64,000 bases of DNA from Adiantum capillus-veneris (taxonomy: Eukaryota > Streptophyta > Polypodiopsida > Polypodiales > Pteridaceae): contig CM043963.1 of NCBI GenBank assembly GCA_014529385.2, forward strand, positions 71,502,412-71,566,411. The letters run 5' to 3'. The translations under genes were made by a program, and so were the position numbers. A model generated the notes under the pieces. The model saw only the letters and a list, made by a program, of their open reading frames with translations, was not told where the DNA came from and did no database searches. Numbering within the stretch: position 1 is the stretch's first letter; each line of letters begins with the position of its first letter. Of this stretch, positions 43,152 through 53,526 are shown in pieces.

Positions 43152-44532
43152 TGGAGATGATGAAGCTTGTGAAATTGTTGGAAAAGGTACAATTGTGTTA
43201 AAACTCGAAATGAATGGAAGCTTGAAGATGTTAGGCATGTCACTTCTCTTTGCAAGAATTTGATCTCTTCAAGACAATTGGACGATGAAGGTCACAACAT
43301 TGCATTCGAAAACAAACATTGGAAGATCTCAAAGGGATCTTTGGTGGTTGCCAAAGGAGAAAAGGTTGTTACCCTTTACTTGTGCACTGTTAGCACGCAA
43401 CCTTCAACTTGTGCAACGGCTATAGAAGTCAATAGTGCAGTGTGGCACTACCGGCTATAGAAGTCAATAGTGCAGTGTGGCACTACCGGCTTGGACATAT
43501 GAGTGCCAAAGGAATGCAAATCCTTCAACCAAAGAAGCTTCTACTAGGTTTAAAAGAAGTGGACTTAGATTTTTGTGAAGATTGTGTTTATGGTAAACAA
43601 AAGAGGGTAAAATTTCAAAAAGCAAGAGATGAAAGAAAAAACAAAAAACTTGAATTGGTTCATTTTGATGTTTGAGGTCCTGCAAGTACACCGTCACTTG
43701 GTGGCTCATTGTATTATGTACATTCATAGACGATGCGACTAGGAAAACATGGGTTTATGTAATGAAGAATAAGTCCCATGTGTTTTTCATATTTCAAAGG
43801 TGGAAAGCCTTTGTGGAGAATGAAGTAGGTACCAAGCTTAAATGCTTCAGATTCGATAATGGAGGCAAATATTGCAGCCAAGCTTTTGAAAGCTTTTGTG
43901 CTAGCAATGGAATTTGGAGGCAAAGGACAACCCCAAGGACACCTCAACAAAATGGCATTTCTAAAAGGATTAACAGAATGATCATGTAGCGAGCACGAAG
44001 CATGCGGCTACATGCAGGCCTACCGCTTGAGCTTTGGACAAAAGAAATTAAGTACGTATGTGTACTTAATCAACCCGTAGTTCTCAATGGGATTGGATGG
44101 GTGAAGCATTTCTCAAAGTGTTTGGGTGCGAGGCTTTCATGCACATAGATAGAAGCTTAAGGTCAAAGCTAGATGCAAAGTCCAAAAAGTGTTTCTCGGT
44201 GAAGACTCAAGGAGTGCAAATGGTCACAACATACAATAACGTCAACCAAATGAGGAGCCTCAACCTATTCCTCAAAAATCTACAAGAGCAAGTAGACCTC
44301 CCAGAAAGGTTTGTTCCTTTCTTCAACCATCTCTTGATCTCAAATTTTGGAGAGCCAAAATCATACGAAGGAGCTATGCATCACAAATCTAAAGAAGAAT
44401 GGATGAAGAGCATGCAAGTGAAGATGGACTCATTACTTAGCAACCAAACATGGGATTTGGTTGAGTTAATTAAAGGTAAGCGGGCCCTGCAAAACAAATG
44501 GGCATACAAGTTGAAGGAATAAGAAGGTGGGA

Positions 44533-44929
44533 AGAAAAGGTGGTCAAAAAACGACCGATCGTTTGTCGGTAGTCAATGGCCGGTGGCCAATTTCAAATCG
44601 GACTTGTCTTCTCAAGGGCGGCCACATATGGGTGCATGAGAGAATTCAACCCAAACTTGTCTACACAAGTGCGACTACATATGGATGCCTCTCATGAGAG
44701 AGGGCAACCCTTTTGGCCTATAAAATAGGCCTTTTCTACACAAAAATGGATTGTGAAGCATTGTGGTGCATTGAGAAGTTGATGTGAGGTGGTGAGAGTG
44801 AAGCAAGGTGGGAGCTTGAAAAGGGTATAATCCCTTTGTAACCTACTTCTTGTTTTGAAGTACTAAAGCCATTGTGTGGCTGCTTTCTTGTGAATGTACC
44901 CCACATTAGGTGAACCACGTATATCATGT

Positions 44930-44975
<46 letters not shown>

Positions 44976-45056
44976 AATCCCTCATGTGTGGAACTTATCT
45001 CTCTCCATTAAGTAAACTACTCAATTATCTACTTAGCTATGTCATATTTCCTAACA
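44533..45056 (+). repeat. 3' LTR of Copia copy Bb, left end deleted
   Basis: Matches 39860-40397, including TATAAAATAGGCC at about 44720 and a (TC)n tract at 44930-44969, and ends CCTAACA at 45056. Element A integrase sequence starts at the next base, so this edge is the original insertion boundary. Confidence 0.85.
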
Positions 45057-46006
45057 GGAGTTTGCATGGGCTCACAACATCACTATGCACAAGCTGCAAC
45101 CTGCATGTAGCCCTAACTGAACCATCCTTTGGAAACTTTGAATGCTGCATCTTACCCAAAAGATAGCCTTCACAAACATGACAGGTGCTTCAAGAGGCGG
45201 CAAAGAAGCAACCATATTATATTTTTGCAAACTTGGCAAACTGACAAAATTAGATGCCCAAAACAAGCATGCCAAATTTTTGAAACTAAAATATCCTTAG
45301 AATCCACAACTGCATTTGAAAAGTTCTACCCACACTTCTCATACAAATTGAGCTTATACAACCCACGACATAAAACGCCAGATGCAACAATCTCATCACC
45401 GAAACTAAGATCATGTACTATACATATGTCATCCACAAGTTTGACTATAGTTCCAAGTCTAGCAAGTGCAGATTCAAAGCAAAGACAAAGCAAAGATTCT
45501 TCTTGATCCCAAGTACATGCATCAAGAACTGTGAAAGAACTGCCATTTGCAGCAATAAGCATAATCTTTGAAACTCCCTGAACCAGATAAGAGGCGTTGT
45601 TGGCACAAATGACTGAATTTCCATGAGGGAAATACGCAAGAGATGTATACAAATCATAATGAGAGGTAATGTGCTTTGTAGCATCATTATCCAAATACCA
45701 CACATATGAATTTGCAGCAAGTGGCATGCATGAATAATGGACAACAGGATCATAGGTACACTCTACACTAAAATCCCACTCTGCAACTACATTAACATCA
45801 CAATCTCCTTTCACAAAAGACTCTCCACTTGTATTGGACCCTGTAGTTGATCCAGCCTCTTTCTTCTTAGCCTCTTTTTCCTTCAATTTTGGACACTGCT
45901 TGATCAAGTGATAATTAGCTTTTGGTTATGGCAACACATCTTCTTTTTGCCCTTATCACCAGAATTCCTAGACGAATTGCTGTCAGCAGAAGCATTAAAA
46001 ATAGGT
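45057..46006 (-). pseudogene. Element A: gag end, protease, GAG-pre-integrase
   Basis: Minus-strand translation from 45907 gives IKQCPKLKEKEAKKKE (gag end), YVWYLDNDATKHITSHYDLY (protease; the usual DSGAT appears as DNDAT), VQGVSKIMLIAANGSSFTVL, and on to CHVCEGYLLGKMQHSKFPKD and CRLQLVHSDVVSPCKL at 45057-45180, the end of GAG-pre-integrase and start of integrase. It stops at the Bb LTR edge. Upstream coding continues at 49725, across element C. Confidence 0.85.
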
Positions 46007-46011
46007 GATTT

Positions 46012-46200
46012 TGTTGGGGTATAGGCGCTTGTGCCTTGCTCGGCCGCCCAGAGTCTGGGCGCCCCTGACTTGTATACCTTATACATAGCATAAGTGTATA
46101 GGGGGCTGCTCACTCTTTGAGTCTCCCCACCCATATATGTGTGTCGTGTGTCTCTTTCTCTCTCTCACTCTCCGTCTGTGGTGCTCCCCGATCCCCTTCA
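46012..46200 (+). repeat. 5' LTR of element C
   Basis: 189 bp, TG...CA, unusually short for Copia. It contains CTTATACATAGCATAAG (palindrome-like) and a TC-rich 3' part. Confidence 0.92.
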
Positions 46201-46202
46201 AT

Positions 46203-46214
46203 TGGTATCAGAGC
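46203..46214 (+). other. Primer binding site of element C
   Basis: TGGTATCAGAGC, two bases after the LTR. Confidence 0.93.
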
Positions 46215-47603
46215 GACAGGTGTGAGAGCGTAGATGGACGGCTTCGCGATGAACTCGTCGGCTTTGGCGGAGAGGTCACAGATTTGAGCAAAGAAATAGA
46301 GGAGGTTGTGGACAACCATACAGAGTCTTGCAGGAGAGATCTCAAGAGCTTCCTAGTGCTCACAGATCAGTCCACAGTTCCTCTAGAGATCAGCCCACTG
46401 TGTACAACATCTTCCCTCTTTTCAGCAAGCTTTGCAACAGCTACATCGGCGACAGATTGGAGCTTGGAGATTCCATAGACATGGAAGCATTGTGAGATTG
46501 ATACATTCAGCTCACGCATCGAGGTGGGAAGTGAGTTTGAGCCTTTCTATGAGCTCAAAGAAGCACAGAAGAAAGTCGTTCAGTTTTTGGCAGTTTGATA
46601 GCAATCTACTGTTTTACTCATAACTCGAGCTACAGAGCTCCGATTCCAAAACTTTTTGGTTCAAAACGGAGCTGGCTTCAAGCTCTACGACTTTGTGGAA
46701 GGAATTGTTTTCTGATTAAGAGTACAGGTGGGTCAGAAATTAAAAACACTGAGACTATTTTTCAGGACAGTTTTGGGCTATGTTGTTTTCTTTGCTCCAG
46801 ACAGCTTACCCGTGCACACTACAGGTAGCAGGCACATATGAGGTGTTACAAGATCGGGTTTGAATCCCAGGTAGAGGTTGAGTCTAGTACTCCCACAGGT
46901 GTTGCCCGTTGCAGTTGAGTGGTTTTTGTGCAGTGTTGTGGCTTGCATACATGGTCTTTGAGTGGGTAATGCTCTATGTATGCTTATGTGGTGAGCAATA
47001 GATCTTGTGAGCAAGTGCAGAGGTTGGTTGTGGATGATATGTATGGTCACCTGTGGTACTCTTTGTGAGCATTTGTTGGACACAGGTAATGTATGTTGAG
47101 TGTATTTTGATGCGCATTGATTGCTCATTGTATTGAGCTTGCAGGACAATGGTTATTTTGTGTTGATAGCCATTGTGCGTTGAAACTCTGGCGAAATTTC
47201 CCCAGGAGTTTTATGCGCATCATTTATGCGATCCAGGTTGTGATTGCGATTGCACTCAGTGATTACGTGCGGTGTTCTCTGCAGGTGGGAGCTTAGTGCA
47301 TGTATGCATCGATACCGCACAATGTGGGCTTGGTGATTAGCTCACGTTTGCAGGCGTACAATTATCTTGGCACACTCACAGGAGTGAATATTGTGATGTA
47401 TGCTTGTGTGGCTACGAGCTAGGTAGCCGGATTCGAGTCATATTGACTTGTGATTTTGTGCAAGGTTTTGCACGGTTATTGGTGCAATTTTGCATCAGGT
47501 TTTGAGCCATATTTGCAGACTTTTGTTGATGCGATTCGAGCCAGTTTAGGGCTGATTTGGTTGACATTTGCTACTCAGTGTTGGTTGCTCTTTTGCGAGC
47601 ATT
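46215..47603 (+). other. Long leader of element C
   Basis: About 1.4 kb without a convincing frame between PBS and gag. It holds GT-rich phrases and a GGGTTTGAATCCC string near 46857. It may carry packaging or translation signals. Confidence 0.5.
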
Positions 47604-48411
47604 ATGGCTGATTTTTCATTTGACTTCCAGCGTTATGGTCTGACACAGTTTGATGGTGCATATTTTGTTGCTTGGAAGGAGCATATGCTTGTTGCATTGG
47701 CGGATTTGGGGCAGGATAAACCCTTGTGTGGTTTATTGGCGAAGCCCAAGGCTATGCGTGATGATGATTGGCAGGATCTTGATGAGTTAGCCATGTCTAC
47801 GATTCATTTGCATCTGGTTGAGTCTGTTTACTGACAGGTCTCGAGGGAGACTACAACTCATGCTTTATGGCAGAGTTTACATGCTATGTACGCGACGTCC
47901 ATGTCTATAGGGGAGTCTAGTCCCACTTCTATGTCCATGGGAGAGATTGGTCCCACACGCAAGTCTCGATGGCATAGAGACTTGACATGTTGGCATTGTG
48001 GACATAGAGGGCACATTAGGCGTCAATGTTTCAGGCGTTTGAGACAACGGAGGCGACAGATGCGTGATGCACATTTGGGCATGACAGATGCTAGTGAGAT
48101 CAGTACGGTGGTTACTGAGTATGCTTGTGACGGCGATGTCACATTTACATCTAGCTTGTCTTCAGATGATCTTATGTCTACAGATTGCATATCGGATTGC
48201 ACATTGTCTTTACATTGGTTACTAGATTAAGATGCTACTTTCCATGTCACGTTGCATCGTGAGTGGTTTAGCACGTTTTCTAGTGGGAGACTTGGTTGTG
48301 TACACATGGCTGATGGTGTTGTGTATGACATTGAGGGTGCAGGAGACATATGTTTGTCCTTGCCCAATGGTATGAGATTTACCCTACGTCATGTGCGTTA
48401 TGTGCCAGATT
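47604..48411 (+). pseudogene. Element C gag and protease
   Basis: Starts MADFSFDFQRYGLTQFDGAY at 47604, then AWKEHMLVALADLGQDKPL and LVESVY, TGA at 47832-47834, then in the same frame THALWQSLHAMY and the CCHC zinc knuckle CWHCGHRGHIRRQC (about 47983-48024). A second stop at 48228 sits inside the protease motif (HWLLD-stop-DATFHVT). The same frame runs on to VRYVPD, stopping at about 48410. Gag packages the RNA and the knuckle binds nucleic acid. Gag is shorter than usual because the middle of the UBN2 region is missing. Confidence 0.85.
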
Positions 48412-49450
48412 GACGATGAGTTTGATCTCCATTGGTCAGCTCAGGGATAGTGGATGTTGGGTATCGCTGCTTGAGCAATCTTTTGCGTTGCATTTGGGTT
48501 CGTTGGTGATTGCGAGAGGTGCTAGAGTTGGCACATGGTACCCATTACACGTAGTATTGGTGCGAGATGGTCGAGTCTCAATCTTGTTACAACCATGCAA
48601 AGAGCGAGAGACCCGGACAGTTTCTTTTGCTCATGGGTTGCAGGGTGCTTTGCATGGAGTGCAGAGTAGTGAGCTCGTTGTGCACACAATTGGGGCACGA
48701 CTTGAGCAGTCACACAGAGAGGTGACAGAGTCAGACATGCATGCTTTGCAAGTGAATGAGCAAAGCAGAGAGTCAGTTGTGCAAGATACTTCTATGCAGG
48801 ATAGACAGGTAGAGCGGTCTTGCTCTAGTGAGTCATGGCAGGAGAACGTTGTGCAAGAGTCTATGCATAAGGAGTTAGAGCATGAGAGCTCTAGTGAGTC
48901 ATAGCAGATTGAGTGGTCATGTTTGTGATTGCAGAGGAGACTAAGATGTCAACGATTATGCAGTCATTCCTTTCTATGCTCGGCAGTGAGCATCGGAATA
49001 TAGTTGTGCAGGATATGTCTTCCAGCAGACACCTAGAGCAGCTGGTTTGCTTTGAGGTTGTACGACAGGTTGATGCGTCTTTTGCGGACAGTTAGGAGAT
49101 GCATGTAGCTGACATGCCTTGTCAGTCAGAGATGCCTATTGCCAGGGATATATATGTTGATGCATGCTCCGTAGAGCTAGCAGGGCCCGCTAGCATTGCA
49201 TCGGTATTCAGTGGTCTCATGTATGAGATGCTGATCTTGAGACCGGATATCGCAGCTACAGTGGGAGCATTTGCAGTTGGGGTTTGTTAGTCATTTGTTG
49301 ACTGATGATGGCATAGTGCACGAGGGAGATATGCAGGTATTGCGTACATACTTGTAGTACTTGTGCAGTACGTCTGGTGGTGTATGGACTTACACGGGAG
49401 CAGGACAACCGGATGCACATGATCACAGCCAGCCAGTGGGCATCGGTTGA
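48412..49450 (+). pseudogene. Element C pol remnants
   Basis: After a frameshift at about 48412, MSLISIGQLRDSGC (end of the protease-linked region) is followed by Glu/Ser-rich sequence (48640-48900) of a linker, then jumps to the late RT motif SGLMYEMLILRPDIAATVGA (49200-49270) and HLLTDDGIVHEGDMQVLRTY, GGVWTYTGAGQPDAHDHSQP (RNase H start). No integrase and no catalytic YVDD are present. Confidence 0.75.
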
Positions 49451-49529
49451 GAGTGATCTTCTCTCGCCTTTTGTAGTCTTTAGACTAGGTTACCTTGCTT
49501 AAAGGCACAATCGCCTTTAAGTGGGAGGT

Positions 49530-49719
49530 TGTTGGGGTATAGGCGCCTGTGCCTTGCCCGGCCGCCCAGAGTTTGGGCGCCCACTGACTTGTATACCTTA
49601 TACATAGCATAAGTGTATAGGGGGCTGCTGACTCTTTGAGTCTCCCCACCCATATCTGTGTGTCGTGTGTCTCCTTCTCTCTCTCACTCTCCGTCTGTGG
49701 TGCTCCCCGGTTCCCTTCA
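49530..49719 (+). repeat. 3' LTR of element C
   Basis: 190 bp, about 95% like the 5' LTR by eye. It is followed by GATTT. Confidence 0.93.
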
Positions 49720-49724
49720 GATTT

Positions 49725-50496
49725 ACCACTCACAGAAGAACCATGAGAAGTGGCGACATAGCTGTTACCACCTTTTCTTTGAGCAACAATAAAAGCCTCT
49801 TCAATGGCACGTTGTCTAGTCCTTTTTTTTTTGGAAAGTGACTCTTGTAATAAGAATGTGCATAATGCATCAAACTTGACAACTTCTGGATTTCCTTGGG
49901 TCATAAGTCTCCAAGTACTAGCAAAAGTATGATACGAATCTGGCAATGCATCAAGAACAATCTGCACAAGCGAACTGTCAGAAATGACTTCACATACAAA
50001 AATAAGCTGCTCATTGATATCCTTGACACTAGCAAGGAAAGTTTCCATCTCATCTTACTCATGCATAATCTTCTACTCCAGCTCTTTATGCAATAATGAA
50101 ATTTTTGCCTCATTGCAACTTGCATAAAGACCAACCTCAATATCCTATGCCTATTTTGCAAATTTTGCTGAATGACTATGAAGAGTAATAGTGTGCTTCA
50201 CAGAAAACACAATCAAAGCATGAGCCTGCACATATTTTACATCCCAACAAGCTTGCTTAACAATAGGCAAAAAAGCTCTGGCATCAGCCATCCTGCCATC
50301 AAAACCTGCAACATCCTCAACATCGCCTACATCCTCAGAACCAGGATGTATATCAATGCCTTGCACAATATTCTAGACACCCTTTGACACAAGGACATGT
50401 TGCATCATGTAAGACCAATAAGGGTAATTGTCCCCATCCAATCTATTCTTCACACAACAAACATCTTGAACACATGACTGTGTTGTTGTCAGCCAT
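49725..50496 (-). pseudogene. Element A gag (UBN2 type), 5' part
   Basis: Translation starts MADNNTVMCSRC at 50496, shifts frame into VKNRLDGDNYPYWSYMMQHV and VQGIDIHPGSEDVGDVEDV, then continues with METFLASVKDINEQLIFVCE, IVLDALPDSYHTFASTWRLM and FLLQESLSKKKRTRQRAIEE up to element C. These are the N-terminal LDGDNYPYW motif and the LPDSY region of Copia gag. One frameshift near 50455 and stops near 50370, 50155 and 50050 disable it. Confidence 0.85.
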
Positions 50497-50782
50497 GGCG
50501 AATGCCTGTAATGTGATGTAAAAACTATCCAAAAAGAGGAGAAACAAGGCGAGACCAACACGTGCTATATAGCACAACCCATAAAAGACTGTAAGGGACA
50601 TGTTATGCGAAAAAAATGGCACTGAAATTTTTTTGGCACAAAATGACAATATTGCAGGTGCAGTACGGCTTGTAGTGGAAATGGAGGCCAAAATGAGCCC
50701 AAATCAAAAATCTGAGCGAGCGTGTGCTGGAACTGGCGTGTCTTGGAGCTGCTAGTGACTTAGATCAAGAGAATGCAACTTT

Positions 50783-50793
50783 CTCTCATACCA
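50783..50793 (-). other. Primer binding site of element A
   Basis: The minus strand reads TGGTATGAGAG, close to the initiator-Met site, three bases from the LTR edge. Confidence 0.75.
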
Positions 50794-50795
50794 AT

Positions 50796-51024
50796 TGTTG
50801 GAATTAGGGTTGCAGAGAAACACACACAGCTTGGAGAAGATGAAGGAAGCTCAAGGCACACAACAGAGAGTGTATTACTTAGTGTGCAATGGAAAGGTAA
50901 GATAGCCCTAGAGTGACGGACGTATATGCAATGCACGGGAGAAAAAACCTCCCAATGAGGGAAATTAAGCCCCATCGGTCCTAAGTGTGTTCACACACTT
51001 CACTACCACATGTATATGGCAATA
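50796..51024 (-). repeat. 5' LTR of element A
   Basis: 229 bp, a close match to 16119-16348. The last bases AATA correspond to AACA in the other copy, so the terminal dinucleotide is mutated. Flank TCGTT. Confidence 0.85.
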
Positions 51025-51915
51025 TCGTTGATGTCTAGAGTGATGGAGATAAAGAAGATGAATGTCGTTATTGATAATAGGTTGACTACTCTTGAAAGGA
51101 TGATAGCCGAGCCACTTGGGAGTGTTTTTCTTGACACTACATGCTTTGAACATGATGTAAAACGTACTCAGAGTATCTTGGATCAAGTGATTCAACTTGA
51201 GAGTGTAGATACTAACCTAGAGAATCGTGGGACCATGAGGATAGTGCCATTAGAGGTAGATATGACCATTGGCCTGATATAGAAAACACTTTATTAATAG
51301 ATGCCACACATGCATCTAGATATTGTTGATTCACTTGACCACAAGAGTGTTGTTCTAATGAGTGAGCCATTCCCAGGCTATTCCACAGAGGAGGATACTA
51401 TAGAGACATCCATCCTAGAGCATTCACAACCACATTTCTTGATTATGGAGCAGACAACTATTACATGTGATACATAGATTGATGACATCCATATAGACCA
51501 TGATTGTCCTACCATGTTTGTTTATGTCCTATCCTAGATTTCTTAGCCTAGCATGCCGAATTGACCTCTGGAGCTTCTACCCATGAGGGTACTATTACAC
51601 ATGATAGTCCCTCATCTATGACATCATGATTAGATTACGTGTAGACTACTTTGACCATGTCTCCCTTAGAGGACACCTTGACAAACTAGGATTCTAGAGA
51701 CCTAGACCATGACAAGATGGTGAGCATAAATATTTCCCATGATCTTCTGGATCTTCCATCACTCAATGCAACTTTGGGAGAGCATAGCCCTCTGCCAAAC
51801 TATTGGACATTTGATAGCAGATCCTATAGATGAGTATCACAATTACAAGACCACAATAGACAAGACCATGGATAGCCTTCTGTAGGACATGATCATAGGA
51901 GTATTTCTACCCACA
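51025..51915. other. Right flank of element A, no recognised gene
   Basis: A short plus-strand frame to 51282 (MSRVMEIKKMNVVIDNRLTT, ERMIAEPLGSVFLDTTCFEH) and further open pieces are seen, none recognised. It may be part of an older element whose other half is left of 16119. Confidence 0.3.
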
Positions 51916-52532
51916 TGTTAGGATTTGTGCCTAAATGCACACCATGGAGCTCTCCCCTTACTCTATTTTGTCTAGATTCAATGTATCTGCCTACTAGACT
52001 TGCCTACCACTTTTAGTTGATGCCCCGGGGAGGTCACCTAATAAAAATGTAACCTATCACGTGAGTTCAACAGAAGGGTATTTAAAGTTCTTGAAATATA
52101 CAGAAGGGCATTATTTTTTCAAATTTTACAAAAAACTTACAGATTTTAAAAGAAAAGGGTACATTATATTCTTAACAAAATTCACAGATAAGGGGTTTTA
52201 CAAACATGTCTTGAATGCACGTGATATGGTAGTTTTACACATAGTGAACCCCCCGAGGCTGATGCTTGCATTGAATCCACACAGACTCATGGAGAGGCAT
52301 GCACGACCTATAACATATTTGGGTTGATATTGATGCCTACCATCACCTATGATCTCATTCAAAGCTCTCTCTACAAGACTATATAATGCCTCACTATGTA
52401 CTTGCAAGTTTCCAATAATCATTCTTTTTGTGCATTGAGTCTCCTATTTGTGCTTGGTGTGGTTGCACAAGATGCCTTCACCATCATCTGAATGCAAGCC
52501 TAATCTATCCACCTTAGTCTACGTACTTAACA
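51916..52532 (+). repeat. 5' LTR of element E
   Basis: TGTTAGG...CTTAACA, about 381 bp without the MITE at 52024-52259. Confidence 0.8.
52024..52259 (-). mobile_element. MITE of about 240 bp, copy 2
   Basis: Inverse orientation to 20779-21026, with CCCGGGGAGGTCACC at the left and AGTGAACCCCCCGAGG at the right. TGATGC flanks both sides (52018-52023, 52260-52265). The related LTR at 61212 has the uninterrupted site TTAATGCTTGCATT, so insertion is directly shown. Confidence 0.85.
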
Positions 52533-52720
52533 TGTGGTATCATAGCCTAAATCTAGGCTATCACTATTTGGTTAGGTTTGGGTCTTGTGGATTTGAGTAG
52601 GTTCAACATTGTCTATCCACCTTAGTCTACGTACTTAACATGTGGTATCAGAGCCTAAAGTTAGGCTATTGCTATTAACTTAGGTTTGGGTCTTGTGAAT
52701 TTGAGTAGGTTCAACATTGT
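52505..52720 (+). repeat. 108-bp tandem duplication of LTR end plus PBS
   Basis: CTATCCACCTTAGTCTACGT, ACTTAACATGTGGTATCAxA and GAGTAGGTTCAACATTGT recur in 52505-52612 and 52613-52720. Copies differ at a handful of bases. Confidence 0.9.
52535..52547 (+). other. Primer binding site of element E
   Basis: TGGTATCATAGCC; the duplicated copy at 52643-52655 keeps the standard TGGTATCAGAGCC. Confidence 0.85.
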
Positions 52721-53228
52721 CTCCTAAGCTAGGCCATTACAATATCTCTCTCTTGCTTGGATGGCCGCCATTCTTGCATTGCATTAAGGTTTTAACATGA
52801 TAAGCCTTTTAGATTGATTGATTATTGAGTGTGATCATTAAAGCCCATTTGTGTGATTCAAGTTTTGAGCCTATGACTACCCCAATTCTTTGCAAAATAA
52901 GTGTGTATGCATAGAGTTTCTTCATATCTTCCAAGTGAGCCAATGGATGCTCAAATTGGAGTATTTTTTAGCTCTTGAGCTCTTAGATACCTGTTGTTGC
53001 CACCTTATATTTTGTAAAACATACACTCCCACAAGGAAACCCCCTTTCTGCCACCACAATTATGGGAATAATCTTAACCTTGGAACATTGAGGTTCTGGG
53101 GTCAATTTCCACATCCTATTTTAGGAGCATAGGGCAGATTTTAGAGCTCTATACAGTGCACCACAATGTGCCTTGGCGGGTCTAGTAACTAAGTTTTCCA
53201 TGTCATTCGAGCGTGCCTTGCATTTGGA

Positions 53229-53264
<36 letters not shown>

Positions 53265-53526
53265 TTAAAAAAAAAAAAAAAAAAAAAACCTTCTTTTCAA
53301 ACGCCTTTAAGGTCCAACAACAAGGGATCCCATAGGTGGTTCTACCTCTTTTTTTTAAAGGTACGTGCCCCTACTTGCTCCACGTTCACACATGTTTATC
53401 ATCCAATATCAATTGGAGCTTCTTCTTATGGCCAACAACTTTGCACCTTGGCCCAGTAGAGGAATAATTCCCATGGCTAGCATCTTTGTCTCCTGTCTTA
53501 GCCCAGCAGAGAAACCTCTATTCTTT
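52721..53526 (+). other. Leader of element E with poly-C/poly-A block
   Basis: No convincing gene. It contains a C homopolymer of 34 (53231-53264) and an A run of 22 (53267-53288). Confidence 0.55.
53231..53288. repeat. Poly-C then poly-A homopolymers
   Basis: 34 C, TT, 22 A. A C run this long is unusual and prone to sequencing error. Confidence 0.95.

Larger units (their letters stand above)
40471..44522 (+). pseudogene. Copia copy Bb gag-pol, interrupted and truncated
   Basis: Gag starts MVEEGKLKIEKFNGKNYQHW (40471) with frequent stops. The zinc knuckle reads RWNCGKKGHVKKDC at about 41161-41202; its first Cys is Arg. Protease is WIVDFGASFHATLH (Gly in place of the usual catalytic-motif Ser after Asp-Phe). 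The frame is broken at 41415 by a 1.7-kb element and resumes at 43157 (GDDEA..). GAG-pre-integrase (YRLGHMSAKGMQILQ) follows a 35-bp exact tandem duplication (43419-43488). Integrase shows FIDDATRKTWVYVM, FRFDNGGKY, TPRTPQQNG. It ends at the RT start (KEEWMKSMQVKMDSLLSNQT, NKWAYKLKE) at 44522, joined directly to the 3' LTR, so the RT and RNase H core are deleted. Confidence 0.88.
46012..49719 (+). mobile_element. Copia element C, internally deleted, 3.7 kb
   Basis: LTRs 46012-46200 (189 bp) and 49530-49719 (190 bp) begin TGTTGGGGTATAGG and end CCTTCA or a near match; by eye they differ at about ten positions. The target duplication is GATTT on both sides (46007-46011, 49720-49724). PBS TGGTATCAGAGC is at 46203-46214 and the polypurine tract AAGTGGGAGGT at 49519-49529. 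A 1.4-kb leader precedes gag. Integrase and most of the reverse transcriptase are deleted. Confidence 0.95.
16119..51024 (-). mobile_element. Copia element A, split over 35 kb by nested insertions
   Basis: LTRs of 230 bp (16119-16348) and 229 bp (50796-51024) are close copies, both TGTTGGAATTAGGG at the inner side. Between them on the minus strand lie, in the correct Copia order from right to left, PBS, gag, protease, GAG-pre-integrase, integrase end, reverse transcriptase and a damaged RNase H. The flanks are TCATT (16114-16118) and TCGTT (51025-51029), an almost exact 5-bp target duplication. The body is interrupted by 46007-49724 (element C) and by 18541-45056. About 65 residues of integrase are missing at the second break. 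Confidence 0.72.

Noticed and set aside
46850-46880. GGGTTTGAATCCC, resembling a tRNA B box, in the leader of element C
   Set aside because: No A box or cloverleaf could be placed around it, so no tRNA or SINE is called.
51025-51282. An ORF running across the reconstructed empty site of element A
   Set aside because: Joining 16118 to the right flank puts a TAG just upstream in the frame of MSRVMEIKK, so continuity of a host gene is not supported.
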